Assembly (NCBI GenBank): GCA_965115995.1
Contig: OZ220472.1
Location: 2,232,001-2,296,000, forward strand
Source: Poriferisodalis sp026713105
GTDB lineage: Bacteria > Actinomycetota > Acidimicrobiia > Acidimicrobiales > Poriferisodalaceae
Reading direction: 5' to 3'
DNA: 64,000 nt
Shown here: piece by piece, positions 8,477 to 17,358 of the stretch
How the letters are laid out: every line of letters begins with the position of its first letter
Numbering within the stretch: the stretch's first letter is position 1
The notes under the pieces: model-generated
Seen by the model: the letters and a program-made list of their open reading frames with translations, nothing else
Databases searched by the model: none
What the model was told of the DNA's origin: nothing
Made by a program: the position numbers and the translations under genes

Positions 8477-9685
8477 TCAGACCACGCCCTCAGCGGCCAG
8501 CGCCGCGAGCTCGTCGGCGTCGAGGCCGCAGAACTCGCTGTACACCGTCTCGTTGTCGGCGCCAACCGGCCGGCTTTCGGTGAGTGGCCGCATCTGCGAA
8601 TCGTGCCAGCGCATCGGGCTGTGCGGCAGCGGGATCTCACCGAGCCCGTCCAGCTCAGCCCATTGCAGGAAGCCGCGCTCGTTCAGATGCTCGTCATGCA
8701 CGATCTCGGGCAGATCCCGGACTTCGGCGACGGGCACCCCAGCGCTGGACAGTGACGCAGCGACTTCGGCCCGAGGCCGCTTGGACGTCCAACTCGACAC
8801 CAGCTCGTCCACTTCGTCCATTCGAGATGCTCGGTCCCCGTTGCGGCGGTAGCGCTCATCGTCGATCAGATCCGCTCGTCCGATCACTTCGAGCACCGAG
8901 CGCCAGTGACGGTCGGCCGCTGCGATGAGGGCAATGTGCCCGTCAATGCACGGGTACACGTTGGAGGGCGCCACGCTCATCGCGGCATTGCGATTGCCGG
9001 AACGCTCAGAGGTGCCATGCAAGTGCCAGGACTGCAGCGAGGTCGTGAGCGTGAAGTAGGCCGCCTCGGCCATCGAGGTCGACACCATGCGGCCCACGCC
9101 GGTGCGCTGCGCCTCGAACAGCGCCGTCACCACTGCTCCGTAGAGGTGCGAACCGCCCATGAAGTCCACGAACGCGGCACCGGCTTTCGTCGGAGGCTGA
9201 TCGGGAAATCCGGTGATGCTCATCGAACCCATGTGGGCCTGCACTGTCAGGTCCATGGCCGTTCGCTGCGCGTCGGGCCCGTCGAGGCCGTAGCCGCTGG
9301 CCTGCGCGAACACGAGCCGCGGGTTGGTCTCCCACAAGGAGGGCGCGTCGATGCCCAGTCGTTCGGGCACGCCTGGAGCGAAGTTGCACAAGACCGCGTC
9401 GGCAGCCGACGCGAGCTGCAGGAACAACTCGCGGCCCCGAGGCGACTTGAGATTGAGCGACACCGCTTCCTTGGCGGAGTTGAGCATGGCGTAGGGCAGC
9501 GAATGCAGGCGCGATCGCAGCGCCTCGCCGCGCACGGGTTCCACCTTGATGACCCGAGCGCCGGACATCGCCAGCAGGAAACCGGCGTAAGGGCCTTGGT
9601 AGATCTGCCCGAGATCGAGCACCGTGATGCCGTCGAGGGGCAGGGGGCGTGATGCCCGCTCCCCCGCGGGAGGGGTGTCGCTCAC
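8477..9685 (-). CDS. CaiB/BaiF-family (class III) CoA-transferase
   Basis: A 402-residue class III CoA-transferase, which moves CoA between carboxylic acids. Features are LPLDGITVLDLGQIYQGPYAG at the N-terminus, GARVIKVEPVRGE, FAPGVPERLGID, GYGLDGPDAQR followed by AMDLTVQAHMG (the Asp is the usual catalytic residue), and the C-terminal ERGFLQW block. The frame stays open about 100 codons upstream, but that part is antisense-like shadow over the dehydrogenase gene. The start is GTG at 9685, overlapping the stop of the preceding acyl-CoA dehydrogenase by 4 bases (GTGA), so the two are coupled. It likely activates the acid that the cluster then degrades. Confidence 0.9.
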   Translation of the reverse strand: MSDTPPAGERASRPLPLDGITVLDLGQIYQGPYAGFLLAMSGARVIKVEPVRGEALRSRLHSLPYAMLNSAKEAVSLNLKSPRGRELFLQLASAADAVLCNFAPGVPERLGIDAPSLWETNPRLVFAQASGYGLDGPDAQRTAMDLTVQAHMGSMSITGFPDQPPTKAGAAFVDFMGGSHLYGAVVTALFEAQRTGVGRMVSTSMAEAAYFTLTTSLQSWHLHGTSERSGNRNAAMSVAPSNVYPCIDGHIALIAAADRHWRSVLEVIGRADLIDDERYRRNGDRASRMDEVDELVSSWTSKRPRAEVAASLSSAGVPVAEVRDLPEIVHDEHLNERGFLQWAELDGLGEIPLPHSPMRWHDSQMRPLTESRPVGADNETVYSEFCGLDADELAALAAEGVV

Positions 9686-10848
9686 TTGAAGCTGCCGCCG
9701 AGGATGTCGCGGGCCATGATCAGCCGCTGCACCTCGCTGGGGCCTTCGCCGATGCGGCGGATCCGCAACTCCCGGTACCAACGCTCGAGCGGCAGGTCCT
9801 TGGTGACGCCGATGCCGCCGTGAATCTGGATGCAGCGGTCGACCACGCGCCCGGCGGCCTCGGAGGCGACGAGCTTGGCCATTGCCGCCTCGGTGCGGAA
9901 CCGCTGGCCTTGGTCGGCTTTCTGGGCAGCCTCCAGCACGCACCAGCGTCCGTGGCGGATGTCGATCTCGTTGTCGACGATCATCCACTGGACTGCCTGC
10001 TTCTCAGCCAGCACTGAGCCGAAGGTCTCACGGCTGCGGGCCCACTCGATCGCCATCTCCTGCGCCACGATCGCCGGGCCCAGGCAACCCGCCGCGTACG
10101 GGATGCGCTGGCGGCTCAGCCGGTCGTTGGCGATGCCGAACCCGCCGTTCACCTCGCCGAGCACGTGGCTCTCAGGCACCCGCATGTCGACGAACTCCAG
10201 CTCGGTGGCATAGCGCGTCGCCCGCAGCGTGTGCACCACGCGTCGCACGTTGAATCCGGGCGTGTCGGTGTCGACAATGAAGGCAGTGACGCCGTTGCGC
10301 CCTGGATCGTCGGATGTGCGAGCGAATAGCAGCGCATAGTCGGCCTTGTCGGCACCGGAGATGAACAGCTTCGAGCCGTTCAGCACCCATTCGTCGCCGT
10401 CCTTGAAGCCCCGGGTGCGGATGGCCCGGCCGGGGTCGGAGCCGCCCGACGGCTCGGTGAGGGCGAAGCAGCCCATCTTCTCGCCGCGCAGGGTCGGGTA
10501 CAGCCACCGCTCCTTCTGCTCGTCGGTGGCCTCGTACAGCTGTGCCAGCCCAGCCCCGCCGAATACCCCGTAGCAGGGGTTGTAGAGCCCAGCGCGGTGC
10601 TTGGACATCTCGATGGCCATGAGTGCTCGCGTCGTCGTGTCGAGGCCAGGTCCGCCGTACTCGGCGGGAATGTCGAGCCCGTAGAAGCCCATGTCTCGGG
10701 TCATCTGCGTCAGGCGGGCGGCATCATCGGGCTTCAGCTCGCCGGCATCTGGATCGAGGTCAGCTTCCAGCGGGATGATCTCGCTCTCCACAAAGCGCTG
10801 CACCGTCTCGACGATCAGCGCCTGCTCGTCGCTCATGGAGAAGTCCAC
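9682..10848 (-). CDS. Acyl-CoA dehydrogenase
   Basis: A 388-residue FAD-dependent acyl-CoA dehydrogenase that makes the alpha-beta double bond of an acyl-CoA. The start region VDFSMSDEQ and the motifs CFALTEPSGGSDPG, WVLNGSKLFISGADKADY, IHGGIGVTKDLPLERWYREL and RRIGEGPSEVQRL are typical; the Glu of IGEGPSE sits where the catalytic base is found in the medium-chain-like branch. I start at GTG 10848, which has an AGGGGG ribosome site 6 bases upstream; ATG 10836 is possible. It is followed without a gap by the CoA-transferase gene, suggesting joint action on one substrate. Confidence 0.92.
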   Translation of the reverse strand: MDFSMSDEQALIVETVQRFVESEIIPLEADLDPDAGELKPDDAARLTQMTRDMGFYGLDIPAEYGGPGLDTTTRALMAIEMSKHRAGLYNPCYGVFGGAGLAQLYEATDEQKERWLYPTLRGEKMGCFALTEPSGGSDPGRAIRTRGFKDGDEWVLNGSKLFISGADKADYALLFARTSDDPGRNGVTAFIVDTDTPGFNVRRVVHTLRATRYATELEFVDMRVPESHVLGEVNGGFGIANDRLSRQRIPYAAGCLGPAIVAQEMAIEWARSRETFGSVLAEKQAVQWMIVDNEIDIRHGRWCVLEAAQKADQGQRFRTEAAMAKLVASEAAGRVVDRCIQIHGGIGVTKDLPLERWYRELRIRRIGEGPSEVQRLIMARDILGGSFK

Positions 10849-10916
10849 GTTGTGCCCCCTTGCTTCGGCCCCGTGTCGGCGCCCGATGCTAGGAGGCTGG
10901 CGTCGTACGGGCCGTA

Positions 10917-11924
10917 TCAGCCCGAGGTCCAGGCCAACTGGGCGAAGGCGGGAGCCACGACTACCCGGTCGCCGACCGAGACCGACAGGTCGACGCTGAA
11001 GCCTGCATCGTCGGACGTCGCAATCGTGCCGGAGCAGACCACCGTCTCCCCGGCGTACACCGGTGCACGATTGCGGTACGCGAGCCGGACGAGCCGGGCG
11101 CCAGCACCCGCATCTCGCAAGACGCACTCGGCCAGCAACGCGCCGAGCATCTGACCGTCGACAACCGGTGCCGGCGCTCCCAGACGGCGGGCGTGAGCCT
11201 CGTCATAGTGCAGGCGGTGCCAGTCCCAGGTGGCGGCGCCGTAGGCGACCATGTCTGCCAGCGCGATGCGCCTGCGCAGCGGCCGAAGGGGCCGACCGGG
11301 CCGCAACGCGGCTCTGGGCAGCGGTTCTGGAGTATCCGGAGTACCAGCGGCGTCCGGGGCGTCATCATCGAGCTGCGGTGTCGCAGGCGCAGTGTCCGCT
11401 GCGGGTTCGTGGGCCGCTTCCGCCCCTGCTTCCTCAGGGGGGGCATCGCGATCGGGCTGAGCGGCACCGAGCGGGCGGAAGATCATCGTCTCGGCGTTGG
11501 TCGCCAATCGATCGCCGCCGACGGAATAGACCGCCTCGGCGGTGACGACCAGCAGCGGATCGCCGTCCCGGTCGCGCCGCTCGGTTGCATCGGTCAAGGT
11601 CCACGTTGTCTCGATGACGTCATCGAACCGGGCAGGCCGATCGAACCGGTAGTCGTTGCCGCCCCGGAACATGGCGCAGCGCACCGGGAGCGGCAGCTCC
11701 CACACGTGCCCGAGATACGAATTGCGGTCGGGGACAGCGCGACCGGTCAGCTGTGCCGTCTCGCAGATCAACGTCGGCGGCGCCTCGTCGCGCCAACGCG
11801 CAGCGTCGGCCCCGATGGCCAGGGCGAAGTAACGGATCGAGGCCCGGCTCAGCGGTTCCGGTGCGGTGTAGGTCACCGTCGAACCGAGCGCTTCACGCAC
11901 TTCTTCGGTCAGCAGCTGGCTCAT
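10917..11924 (-). CDS. Double hot-dog (FAS1 dehydratase-like/MaoC) hydratase
   Basis: A 335-residue protein with two hot-dog domains, as in mesaconyl-C4-CoA hydratase-like and MaoC-type dehydratases. The N-terminal part (about 1-155) starts from MSQLLTEEVREALGS and contains YLGHVWELPLPVRCAMFRGG, typical of the FAS1_DH/MaoC N-terminal region. A proline-, alanine- and acid-rich linker (about 160-205) follows. The C-terminal domain holds VAYGAATWDWHRLHYD, the MaoC hydratase motif with catalytic Asp and His, and APAPVVDGQMLG. It likely hydrates an enoyl-CoA made by a dehydrogenase of the same cluster. It lies 20 bp after the RidA gene and 68 bp before the dehydrogenase gene. Confidence 0.82.
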   Translation of the reverse strand: MSQLLTEEVREALGSTVTYTAPEPLSRASIRYFALAIGADAARWRDEAPPTLICETAQLTGRAVPDRNSYLGHVWELPLPVRCAMFRGGNDYRFDRPARFDDVIETTWTLTDATERRDRDGDPLLVVTAEAVYSVGGDRLATNAETMIFRPLGAAQPDRDAPPEEAGAEAAHEPAADTAPATPQLDDDAPDAAGTPDTPEPLPRAALRPGRPLRPLRRRIALADMVAYGAATWDWHRLHYDEAHARRLGAPAPVVDGQMLGALLAECVLRDAGAGARLVRLAYRNRAPVYAGETVVCSGTIATSDDAGFSVDLSVSVGDRVVVAPAFAQLAWTSG

Positions 11925-11944
11925 GAGACTGCTCGGGCCAGGTC

Positions 11945-13069
11945 TCAGGGCATCGAGACGATGGCTTCCACCTCGATCAGCCAACGGCGGCTCAGCAAGC
12001 CGCCGACCACTACTCCGGTCGACGCCGGAAACGGCCTGCCGAGCACCTGCTGACGCACATCGCCCACAGCGCGATAGCCCTCGACTCCGCCGGGCGTCAC
12101 GTACTCGACGGTCTTGACGAGGTTGTCGATGGAAGTTCCGGCCATCTCGCAGATCGCGGCGATCTCGCCGTACACGAACTCGGCCTGTCCGCCGATGTCG
12201 CCTTCCGCCACCGTCTCGCCCGATGACATGTCGAACGCCGTCGTTCCGGAGACGAACAGCAGCCCGCCGGCTTCCACTGCGGGGCTGAAGGTCAGCGACG
12301 AGTACGCCTCGGGCCGGAAGGGCACCACCGTCTTGGGATGCGCAGACGCCCACATGTCAAGCACGACGAGTGCATCGGGATGAGGCAGCTGCCCCATCAG
12401 CAACCCGGTTGAGGACGGGAATTGCGGGCTGAGCAGCCGCCGTCGCGCTTCTGCGGTTTCGTTGTACTGGCGGCGGGTGGCTGCGGTGGTCTGCTGCACC
12501 ACCCGCACCACGTTGGACAGATCCATGCCGTGGGGCTCGAGCCGACGGCCAGCCTCTTCGAGAGCCCACTCGCACTGTCCGACGAAGTCGCCAGGCAGCA
12601 CAACGTTGCCGTCGTCGTCGACGGGCATCACCTGCGGAACGCGAACCAAGCCGTCAACCTGACCGGCCACTACCTCCACCTCGACCAGTGCCTCGGGCCG
12701 CACCAGCGAATCCACGATGAATGTCGAGGGGCGGACCCCGCCCACCGTCGAGCCGAGGCTGTGCGGCCGCTGCCCCGCTATCGCATCGCTCTCGGGAGCC
12801 CCTGCGACGGTGATGTACTCGGTCACCTCCGAGCAGTCGCTGACATCCCGGCCAGCCGCGTCGAGTACGGCTTCGACCTTGGCCCAGCACACGCTGGCCT
12901 GCTCGGCACCGTCGCCGCGCACCGTGACGCGGCCCGACTCGGAGTCATAGGCACCCGCGGTCTGCCCCGCCAGCCACGCGGCGCCCGCAGCGTTGATGCC
13001 CTGGGAGAACGAATACCGGCTGGTGTCCAGCCATGGGAATGGCTCGGGCGTGATCTCCTGGGGAGGCAT
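11945..13069 (-). CDS. Tandem RidA-domain protein
   Basis: A 374-residue protein carrying two RidA/YjgF/UK114-type domains. The first covers about 1-160 (YSFSQGINAAGAAWLAGQTAG), the second about 240-374 (SLTFSPAVEAGGLLFVSGTTAFD to RPFPASTGVVVGGLLSRRWLIEVEAIVSMP). Single-domain RidA proteins hydrolyse reactive enamines and imines; tandem forms are less studied. The second domain keeps the typical ending P-A-S-T-G-V followed by LIEVEAI, but the Arg that binds the carboxylate in enamine deaminases is not evident, so deaminase activity is doubtful. ATG 13069 has a GAGGAG ribosome site 8 bases upstream; the frame is open to 13117. It belongs to the acyl-CoA cluster. Confidence 0.8.
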   Translation of the reverse strand: MPPQEITPEPFPWLDTSRYSFSQGINAAGAAWLAGQTAGAYDSESGRVTVRGDGAEQASVCWAKVEAVLDAAGRDVSDCSEVTEYITVAGAPESDAIAGQRPHSLGSTVGGVRPSTFIVDSLVRPEALVEVEVVAGQVDGLVRVPQVMPVDDDGNVVLPGDFVGQCEWALEEAGRRLEPHGMDLSNVVRVVQQTTAATRRQYNETAEARRRLLSPQFPSSTGLLMGQLPHPDALVVLDMWASAHPKTVVPFRPEAYSSLTFSPAVEAGGLLFVSGTTAFDMSSGETVAEGDIGGQAEFVYGEIAAICEMAGTSIDNLVKTVEYVTPGGVEGYRAVGDVRQQVLGRPFPASTGVVVGGLLSRRWLIEVEAIVSMP

Positions 13070-13230
13070 GGTGCGTGCTCCTCGTGCACGTACGACGGCA
13101 CCGTCGATGCCGTTCACACCTTGTCTAGTGCGCGCAAGCGTTCGGCGCTAGGACGGTCCCGCGCTCATTGAGCGAGTCGACTGACTCCCGCGCTACGACT
13201 GGTTGGCAGCCCGCCGAATGGCGGCGCGTG

Positions 13231-14019
13231 CTAGTTGCCGGTGAAGTTCGGCGCGCGACGCTCCACGAACGCTGCGATGCCTTCGCGGCCGTCGTGGGTC
13301 TGCATGGCGTTGGTGATCATCTTGCCTTCGAACTCGCCTGCCTGTTCCAGCGGCGAGTCGATGCCGGCGTAGACCACCCGCTTGGCGTGGCCCAGTGCCC
13401 ACGCCGGGCCGTCGGCCAGCGCCTGGGCGAGTTCGGCTGCGGCCGAGTCGACCTCATCGTCGGGAACAACACGGTTGACCAACCCCCATTGCTCGGCCTC
13501 CTGCGCGGAGAGCACCCGGTTGGTGAGGGTCAGGTCGAGCATCCGGCGCAGCCCGATGTGGCGCGCCAGGAAGTACGACGACGTGCCGTCGGGCGTGACG
13601 CCGGCCCGGGTGTAGGCCATGGTGAACTTTGCAGATTCGCCTGCGACCACCAGGTCGAATGAGGCGGCCAGCGACATACCGGCGCCTCCGACGCTGCCGC
13701 CCACACCTGCAACGAACGGCTTCGGCGTGCGGTTCATCTTGTTGATCGCTGCGTGGAGGTCAATGACCATGTCCGATGCGAGCTGCGGCAGGCCGTCGCC
13801 TGCCGCGTGGAACTCTTTGAGGTCGCCGCCTGCGGAGAACACCCGGCCTTCCGCGGTGATCGACGCTGCCTTGACCGCGTCGTCGAACTCGATTGCAAGC
13901 ATGACAGCCCGCAGCTCGCGCGAGAACTGCGGATTCACTGCGTTGGCGCCTTCCGGGCGGTTGAACCGCACATGGGCAACGCCGTCGCGAACGTCGTAGG
14001 TGATTGTCTCCAAATCCAT
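13231..14019 (-). CDS. Enoyl-CoA hydratase/isomerase (crotonase family)
   Basis: A 262-residue crotonase-fold enzyme. It has RFNRPEGANAVNPQF, the oxyanion-hole block RVFSAGGDLKEF, and GVGGSVGGAGMSLAASFDLVVAGESAKF. The region GVTPDGTSSYFLARHIG replaces one of the two hydratase glutamates with an Asp, the pattern of PaaG-type isomerases, so an isomerase role is at least as likely as hydration. ATG 14019 has an AGGAG ribosome site 5 bases upstream. It lies between an LLM oxidoreductase gene and the RidA gene and fits the acyl-CoA degradation theme. Confidence 0.9.
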   Translation of the reverse strand: MDLETITYDVRDGVAHVRFNRPEGANAVNPQFSRELRAVMLAIEFDDAVKAASITAEGRVFSAGGDLKEFHAAGDGLPQLASDMVIDLHAAINKMNRTPKPFVAGVGGSVGGAGMSLAASFDLVVAGESAKFTMAYTRAGVTPDGTSSYFLARHIGLRRMLDLTLTNRVLSAQEAEQWGLVNRVVPDDEVDSAAAELAQALADGPAWALGHAKRVVYAGIDSPLEQAGEFEGKMITNAMQTHDGREGIAAFVERRAPNFTGN

Positions 14020-14094
14020 GACTGCTCCTGTGGTGCGTCCGTCTGGGGGCTCATCGGGAGGTTACGCGCCCCGATTGGCGGGCGTTCGTGCGAG

Positions 14095-15081
14095 CTAGCT
14101 ACGGGCTGCGGGCGAAAGGTCTCGGGCGGCCTGGACTGGGTCGATGCCGCCGAAGGGCATGATCGAGATGGCCGAGACGTCGACGCCGTTGGCGTGATAG
14201 CGGTCGATGTGCTCGCGGCACGCTTCCGGGGGCCCGTGCACCAGCAGTTCGTCGACAAGGTCGTCGTCGATGACTTCGAGCGCGCCGCGGCGGTCTCCCT
14301 CGGACCAGCGGTCCCACATGGCAGCGAGCAGTTCGCCTCGGCCGAGCCAGCGATGGAATTCGGCATAGACCGGAACGTTCAGGTACGCAGCCATCGCCCG
14401 TTTGAAGCCGGTCCGGACCGTGTCGGCGTCGGGATTGGGGCACACGAAGATGCGGGCCACCACTTCCTTGCCCTCGCCGCCCTCGTCGACGTAGGGGCGG
14501 ACCGTGGCAACGTCGTCGGCCGAGAGCCAGTTGATGATTGCGCCGTCGGCCTCGCTGCCCGCCAGCCGCAGCATGCCGGGGCGCAGGGCGGCCAGCAGGA
14601 TCGGGGGCTGGACCTCGGGCGGTCGGCCGAGACGGAAGCCCTGCACCTCGAAGGTGTCGTAGGTCTCGCTGATCCGCTCGCCGGTCAGGGCCTGGCGCAA
14701 GAACCGCGCCGTGTCACGCGTTCGTTTGAACGGCTCGTCGAAGGGGATGCCGTTCCAGCGTTCGACGATGACGTTGGAGGACGCGCCGATGCCCATGGCG
14801 AAGCGACCGGGCGCGGCCTCACAGATGGACGCCGTCTGCTGGGCCAACAGGGCAGGCCCACGGGTGAACACCGGGATGATGGCGATGCCCAGTCGCACCT
14901 CAGGTACCCATTGGCTGGCCAGGACGAGCGGGGTGAACCCGTCTGTGCCGTCCGCTTCAGAGCTCCAGAACTCCGTGTAGCCAAGGTCGGCGAATTCGCG
15001 ATAGAGGTCGGCTTGGGCGTGGAGGGGATCGCCGAAGGGAACCGTGATGCCGTAACGCCAGCCATGTCGATTGTCGGTCAC
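14095..15081 (-). CDS. LLM class (luciferase-like, F420-type) oxidoreductase
   Basis: A protein of about 328 residues of the luciferase-like monooxygenase superfamily, whose actinobacterial members mostly use coenzyme F420. It begins GWRYGITVPFGDP, then has GYTEFWSSEADGTDGFTPLVLASQWVPEVRLGIAIIPVF and GRFAMGIGASSNVIVERWNG, the usual TIM-barrel cofactor blocks. GTG 15081 is taken as the start because the frame upstream to 15216 codes for low-quality Arg/Thr-rich sequence; the ribosome site is weak. A cofC/fbiD gene in this window supports F420 availability. The substrate is unknown. Confidence 0.85.
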   Translation of the reverse strand: MTDNRHGWRYGITVPFGDPLHAQADLYREFADLGYTEFWSSEADGTDGFTPLVLASQWVPEVRLGIAIIPVFTRGPALLAQQTASICEAAPGRFAMGIGASSNVIVERWNGIPFDEPFKRTRDTARFLRQALTGERISETYDTFEVQGFRLGRPPEVQPPILLAALRPGMLRLAGSEADGAIINWLSADDVATVRPYVDEGGEGKEVVARIFVCPNPDADTVRTGFKRAMAAYLNVPVYAEFHRWLGRGELLAAMWDRWSEGDRRGALEVIDDDLVDELLVHGPPEACREHIDRYHANGVDVSAISIMPFGGIDPVQAARDLSPAARS

Positions 15082-15216
15082 GGCGCGCAGGCTAGTGAGC
15101 CGTGACGAGACGTATCTCTGGGACGTCTGGTCTCTGGGACATCTGGTCGGCCGCGCGGCGGTACGGCGCAACGCCATGCAGGCTTTCGTGTCACACCCCC
15201 TGATCACACTGGGCAC

Positions 15217-15387
15217 ATGACAGAACAGCTTGATCTCGTACCCCAGCTCAGACTGGTGTCAACCAGCCGGATGCCCCACCGGCTGACCCGCGCGACCCGT
15301 CAGGAAGGACTGCGTGGCGTCGCCCGGGCACGGGTGGCGCTGGCCGCTACGGCACCTCCCCCTGAAATCGACCTTGACGCCGCCTGA
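15217..15387 (+). CDS. Candidate 56-residue small protein in the divergent gap
   Basis: The 379-bp space between the divergent LLM and thiolase genes contains an ATG frame of 56 codons that begins MTEQLDLVPQLRLVSTSRM and is rich in Arg and Ala (RATRQEGLRGVARARVALA). Codon third positions are mostly G or C, as in real genes here, and no longer frame competes on that strand until 15314. There is no clear ribosome site and I recognise no family. It may be a genuine small protein or a chance frame in a promoter region. The rest of this gap (15082-15216 and 15388-15460) shows nothing I can name. Confidence 0.35.
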   Translation: MTEQLDLVPQLRLVSTSRMPHRLTRATRQEGLRGVARARVALAATAPPPEIDLDAA

Positions 15388-15460
15388 TGTTGGCGGAGGC
15401 AGGCCGACGTCGGGCAATCCGTTGGGCAGGCTGTGCAGGGTCGCAAGTACAGTGCCGGCC

Positions 15461-16654
15461 ATGAGCAGCGCATCTGTGACCCCGCACTCCGACGACATCG
15501 TCATTGTCGACGCCGTCCGATCCCCCGTCGGCCGACGTGGCGGGGATCTGAGCGGCATTCATCCGTCCGACTTGCTCAGTGATGTGATGACGTCGCTGAT
15601 GGAGCGCACGCAAGTCGACCCCGCCAGCATCGGCCAGCTTGTGGGCGGCTGTGTCAGCCAAGCCGGCGAGCAGACGGCGAACATCGCACGCACGGCGTGG
15701 CTCGGCGCCGGCTACCCGCTGTCGGTTGCCGCTACCACGGTCGACGCACAGTGCGGTTCGAGCCAGCAGGCCACCACGCTGGCGTACGGCTTGGTGGCCA
15801 GCGGCGTGGTCGACTCTGCCATCGGCTGCGGTGTCGAGTCCATGACGCGCAACCCGATGGGCTCGAGCTACAAGAAGGGGCAGCGCACCGCGACCTCCCG
15901 CTACAAGGAGCACTACGAGTACACCACGCAGTTCCAGGGCGCCGAGCTCATGGCCAAGCAGTGGGGCATCAGCCGGGAAGAATGCGACGCCTTCGGCCTG
16001 CGCAGCCAGAACAACGCCGCCCGGGCGTGGGAAGAAGATCGTTTCGGCACCCAGATCGTCGAGATCGATGCGCCGGTGCTCGACGAAGACGGCAAGCCCA
16101 CCGATGAGGTTCGCCACGTCGTGCGAGACGGCGGAATCAGGCCCACGACGGCGGAGGGGCTTGCGGGCCTCACGCCGGTGATGGAAGGCGGCGTGCACAC
16201 AGCGGGCGCTTCCTCGCAGATCAGCGATGGATCGGGCGCGGTGCTGCTCATGCGTGCCGGCCGAGCCGCCGAACTGGGTCTTCGCCCTCTCGCCCGCATC
16301 GTCGACACCTGCCTGGTCGGCAGCGACCCGGTGCTGATGCTGACGGGGCCGATCGAGGCCACGAATTACCTGCTCGAGCGCAACGGCATGCAGATGTCCG
16401 ACATCGACATTGTCGAGATCAACGAGGCATTCGCGTCAGTCGTGCTGGCCTGGCAGCGCGAGGTCAACCCTGACATGGACGGGGTCAACCCCAACGGCGG
16501 TGCGATTGCGCTGGGTCATCCGCTGGGCGGCACCGGAGCGATCCTGCTGACCAAGGCGGTGCACGAGCTGCACCGGGCCGACAAGAGCACCGCGCTCGTC
16601 ACGATGTGCTGCGGTGGCGGGCTGGGCACCGGCACCCTTCTCGAGCGACTCTGA
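15461..16654 (+). CDS. Thiolase family protein (acetyl-CoA acetyltransferase type)
   Basis: A 397-residue thiolase catalysing CoA-dependent cleavage of a 3-ketoacyl-CoA, or the reverse condensation. The nucleophilic Cys98 lies in VDAQCGSSQQ, followed by GVESMTRNPMG. The C-terminal catalytic pair is His353 in GAIALGHPLGGTGA and Cys384 in MCCGGGLGTG. ATG 15461 is chosen over the open frame from 15314 because IVIVDAVRSPVG then lies at the usual distance from the start. It faces the acyl-CoA cluster across a divergent promoter and would finish the beta-oxidation-like sequence encoded there. Confidence 0.93.
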   Translation: MSSASVTPHSDDIVIVDAVRSPVGRRGGDLSGIHPSDLLSDVMTSLMERTQVDPASIGQLVGGCVSQAGEQTANIARTAWLGAGYPLSVAATTVDAQCGSSQQATTLAYGLVASGVVDSAIGCGVESMTRNPMGSSYKKGQRTATSRYKEHYEYTTQFQGAELMAKQWGISREECDAFGLRSQNNAARAWEEDRFGTQIVEIDAPVLDEDGKPTDEVRHVVRDGGIRPTTAEGLAGLTPVMEGGVHTAGASSQISDGSGAVLLMRAGRAAELGLRPLARIVDTCLVGSDPVLMLTGPIEATNYLLERNGMQMSDIDIVEINEAFASVVLAWQREVNPDMDGVNPNGGAIALGHPLGGTGAILLTKAVHELHRADKSTALVTMCCGGGLGTGTLLERL

Positions 16655-17349
16655 GCGGAGCGCCGTCACGCCGTCCGCCCGGCGAGGTCGCTCGCGGGCC
16701 CGGTCGCAGGGCCCACGGCGGAAATTCCGGTCCGCGACTTCGCGACCGGGCCTCGGTTCGCATCGCGGCCATCGCAGCCGCATGCGGCGCCGCGTGGGGC
16801 GGCTGGCAGTACTTCGATCCGGGTGAACCGGCATCGGAAACTGGGGCCGCCGATGCCGCTGTGTCAGCAGCACCCGGGGCCGGAACGGATGAGGCTTCTC
16901 CCGCGCTCGAGTCGAACGCAGTGGTGCTGGCGGTCATCGACGGCGACACGATGGAAGTCGATCTCGGCGGGCGCCGTGCGACCGTGAGATTCCTCGGCAT
17001 CGACACGCCGGAGAAAACAGGCGGCTACCTGCCAGCGGAGTGCGGCGGCGATGCAGCCACGCGGAGAACGGCGGAGCTGCTCCCGCCTGGTACCGACGTG
17101 CTCTTGCAGCGCGACATCGAGCTGTACGACCGGTATGACCGAGTACTGGCGTACGTCTACCGGGCAGCAGACGGACTGTTCGTGAATCGCTATCTCGTGC
17201 TCGACGGTTACGCCGGCACCATGCACTTCGAACCGAACACCGAGCACCGGACTGTGCTCGACGCTGCCGAGGCAGAGGCGCGCGCTGCCCGCAGGGGAAT
17301 CTGGGCCGACTGCGGCGGTCCGAACCGGCAGCTCGAAGGCGCCAGTTAG
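16606..17349 (+). CDS. Membrane-anchored thermonuclease-like (SNase) protein
   Basis: A 247-residue protein with a staphylococcal-nuclease domain at about 105-240. It contains AVIDGDTMEVDLGGRRATVRFLGIDTPE, where the Arg of VRFLG and the Glu of DTPE match two of the three catalytic residues; the third Arg is in YDRYDRVLAYVY. The only upstream start is GTG 16606, which overlaps the thiolase gene by 49 bases; the frame then encodes about 50 Arg-rich residues, a hydrophobic segment (VRIAAIAAACGAAWGGW) and an Ala/Pro linker, suggesting a membrane anchor and an extracytoplasmic nuclease. The exact start is uncertain, the domain is not. Confidence 0.8.
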   Translation: MLRWRAGHRHPSRATLSGAPSRRPPGEVARGPGRRAHGGNSGPRLRDRASVRIAAIAAACGAAWGGWQYFDPGEPASETGAADAAVSAAPGAGTDEASPALESNAVVLAVIDGDTMEVDLGGRRATVRFLGIDTPEKTGGYLPAECGGDAATRRTAELLPPGTDVLLQRDIELYDRYDRVLAYVYRAADGLFVNRYLVLDGYAGTMHFEPNTEHRTVLDAAEAEARAARRGIWADCGGPNRQLEGAS

Positions 17350-17358
17350 CGTGTCGGC

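Noticed and set aside
9686..9988. N-terminal extension of about 100 codons for the CaiB gene
   Set aside because: The extension overlaps the acyl-CoA dehydrogenase and is Arg/Pro-rich; GTG 9685 gives the normal family start and a 4-base overlap.
10849..11127. Upstream extension of the acyl-CoA dehydrogenase to 11127
   Set aside because: Overlaps the hot-dog hydratase gene; GTG 10848 has a good ribosome site and family-typical start.
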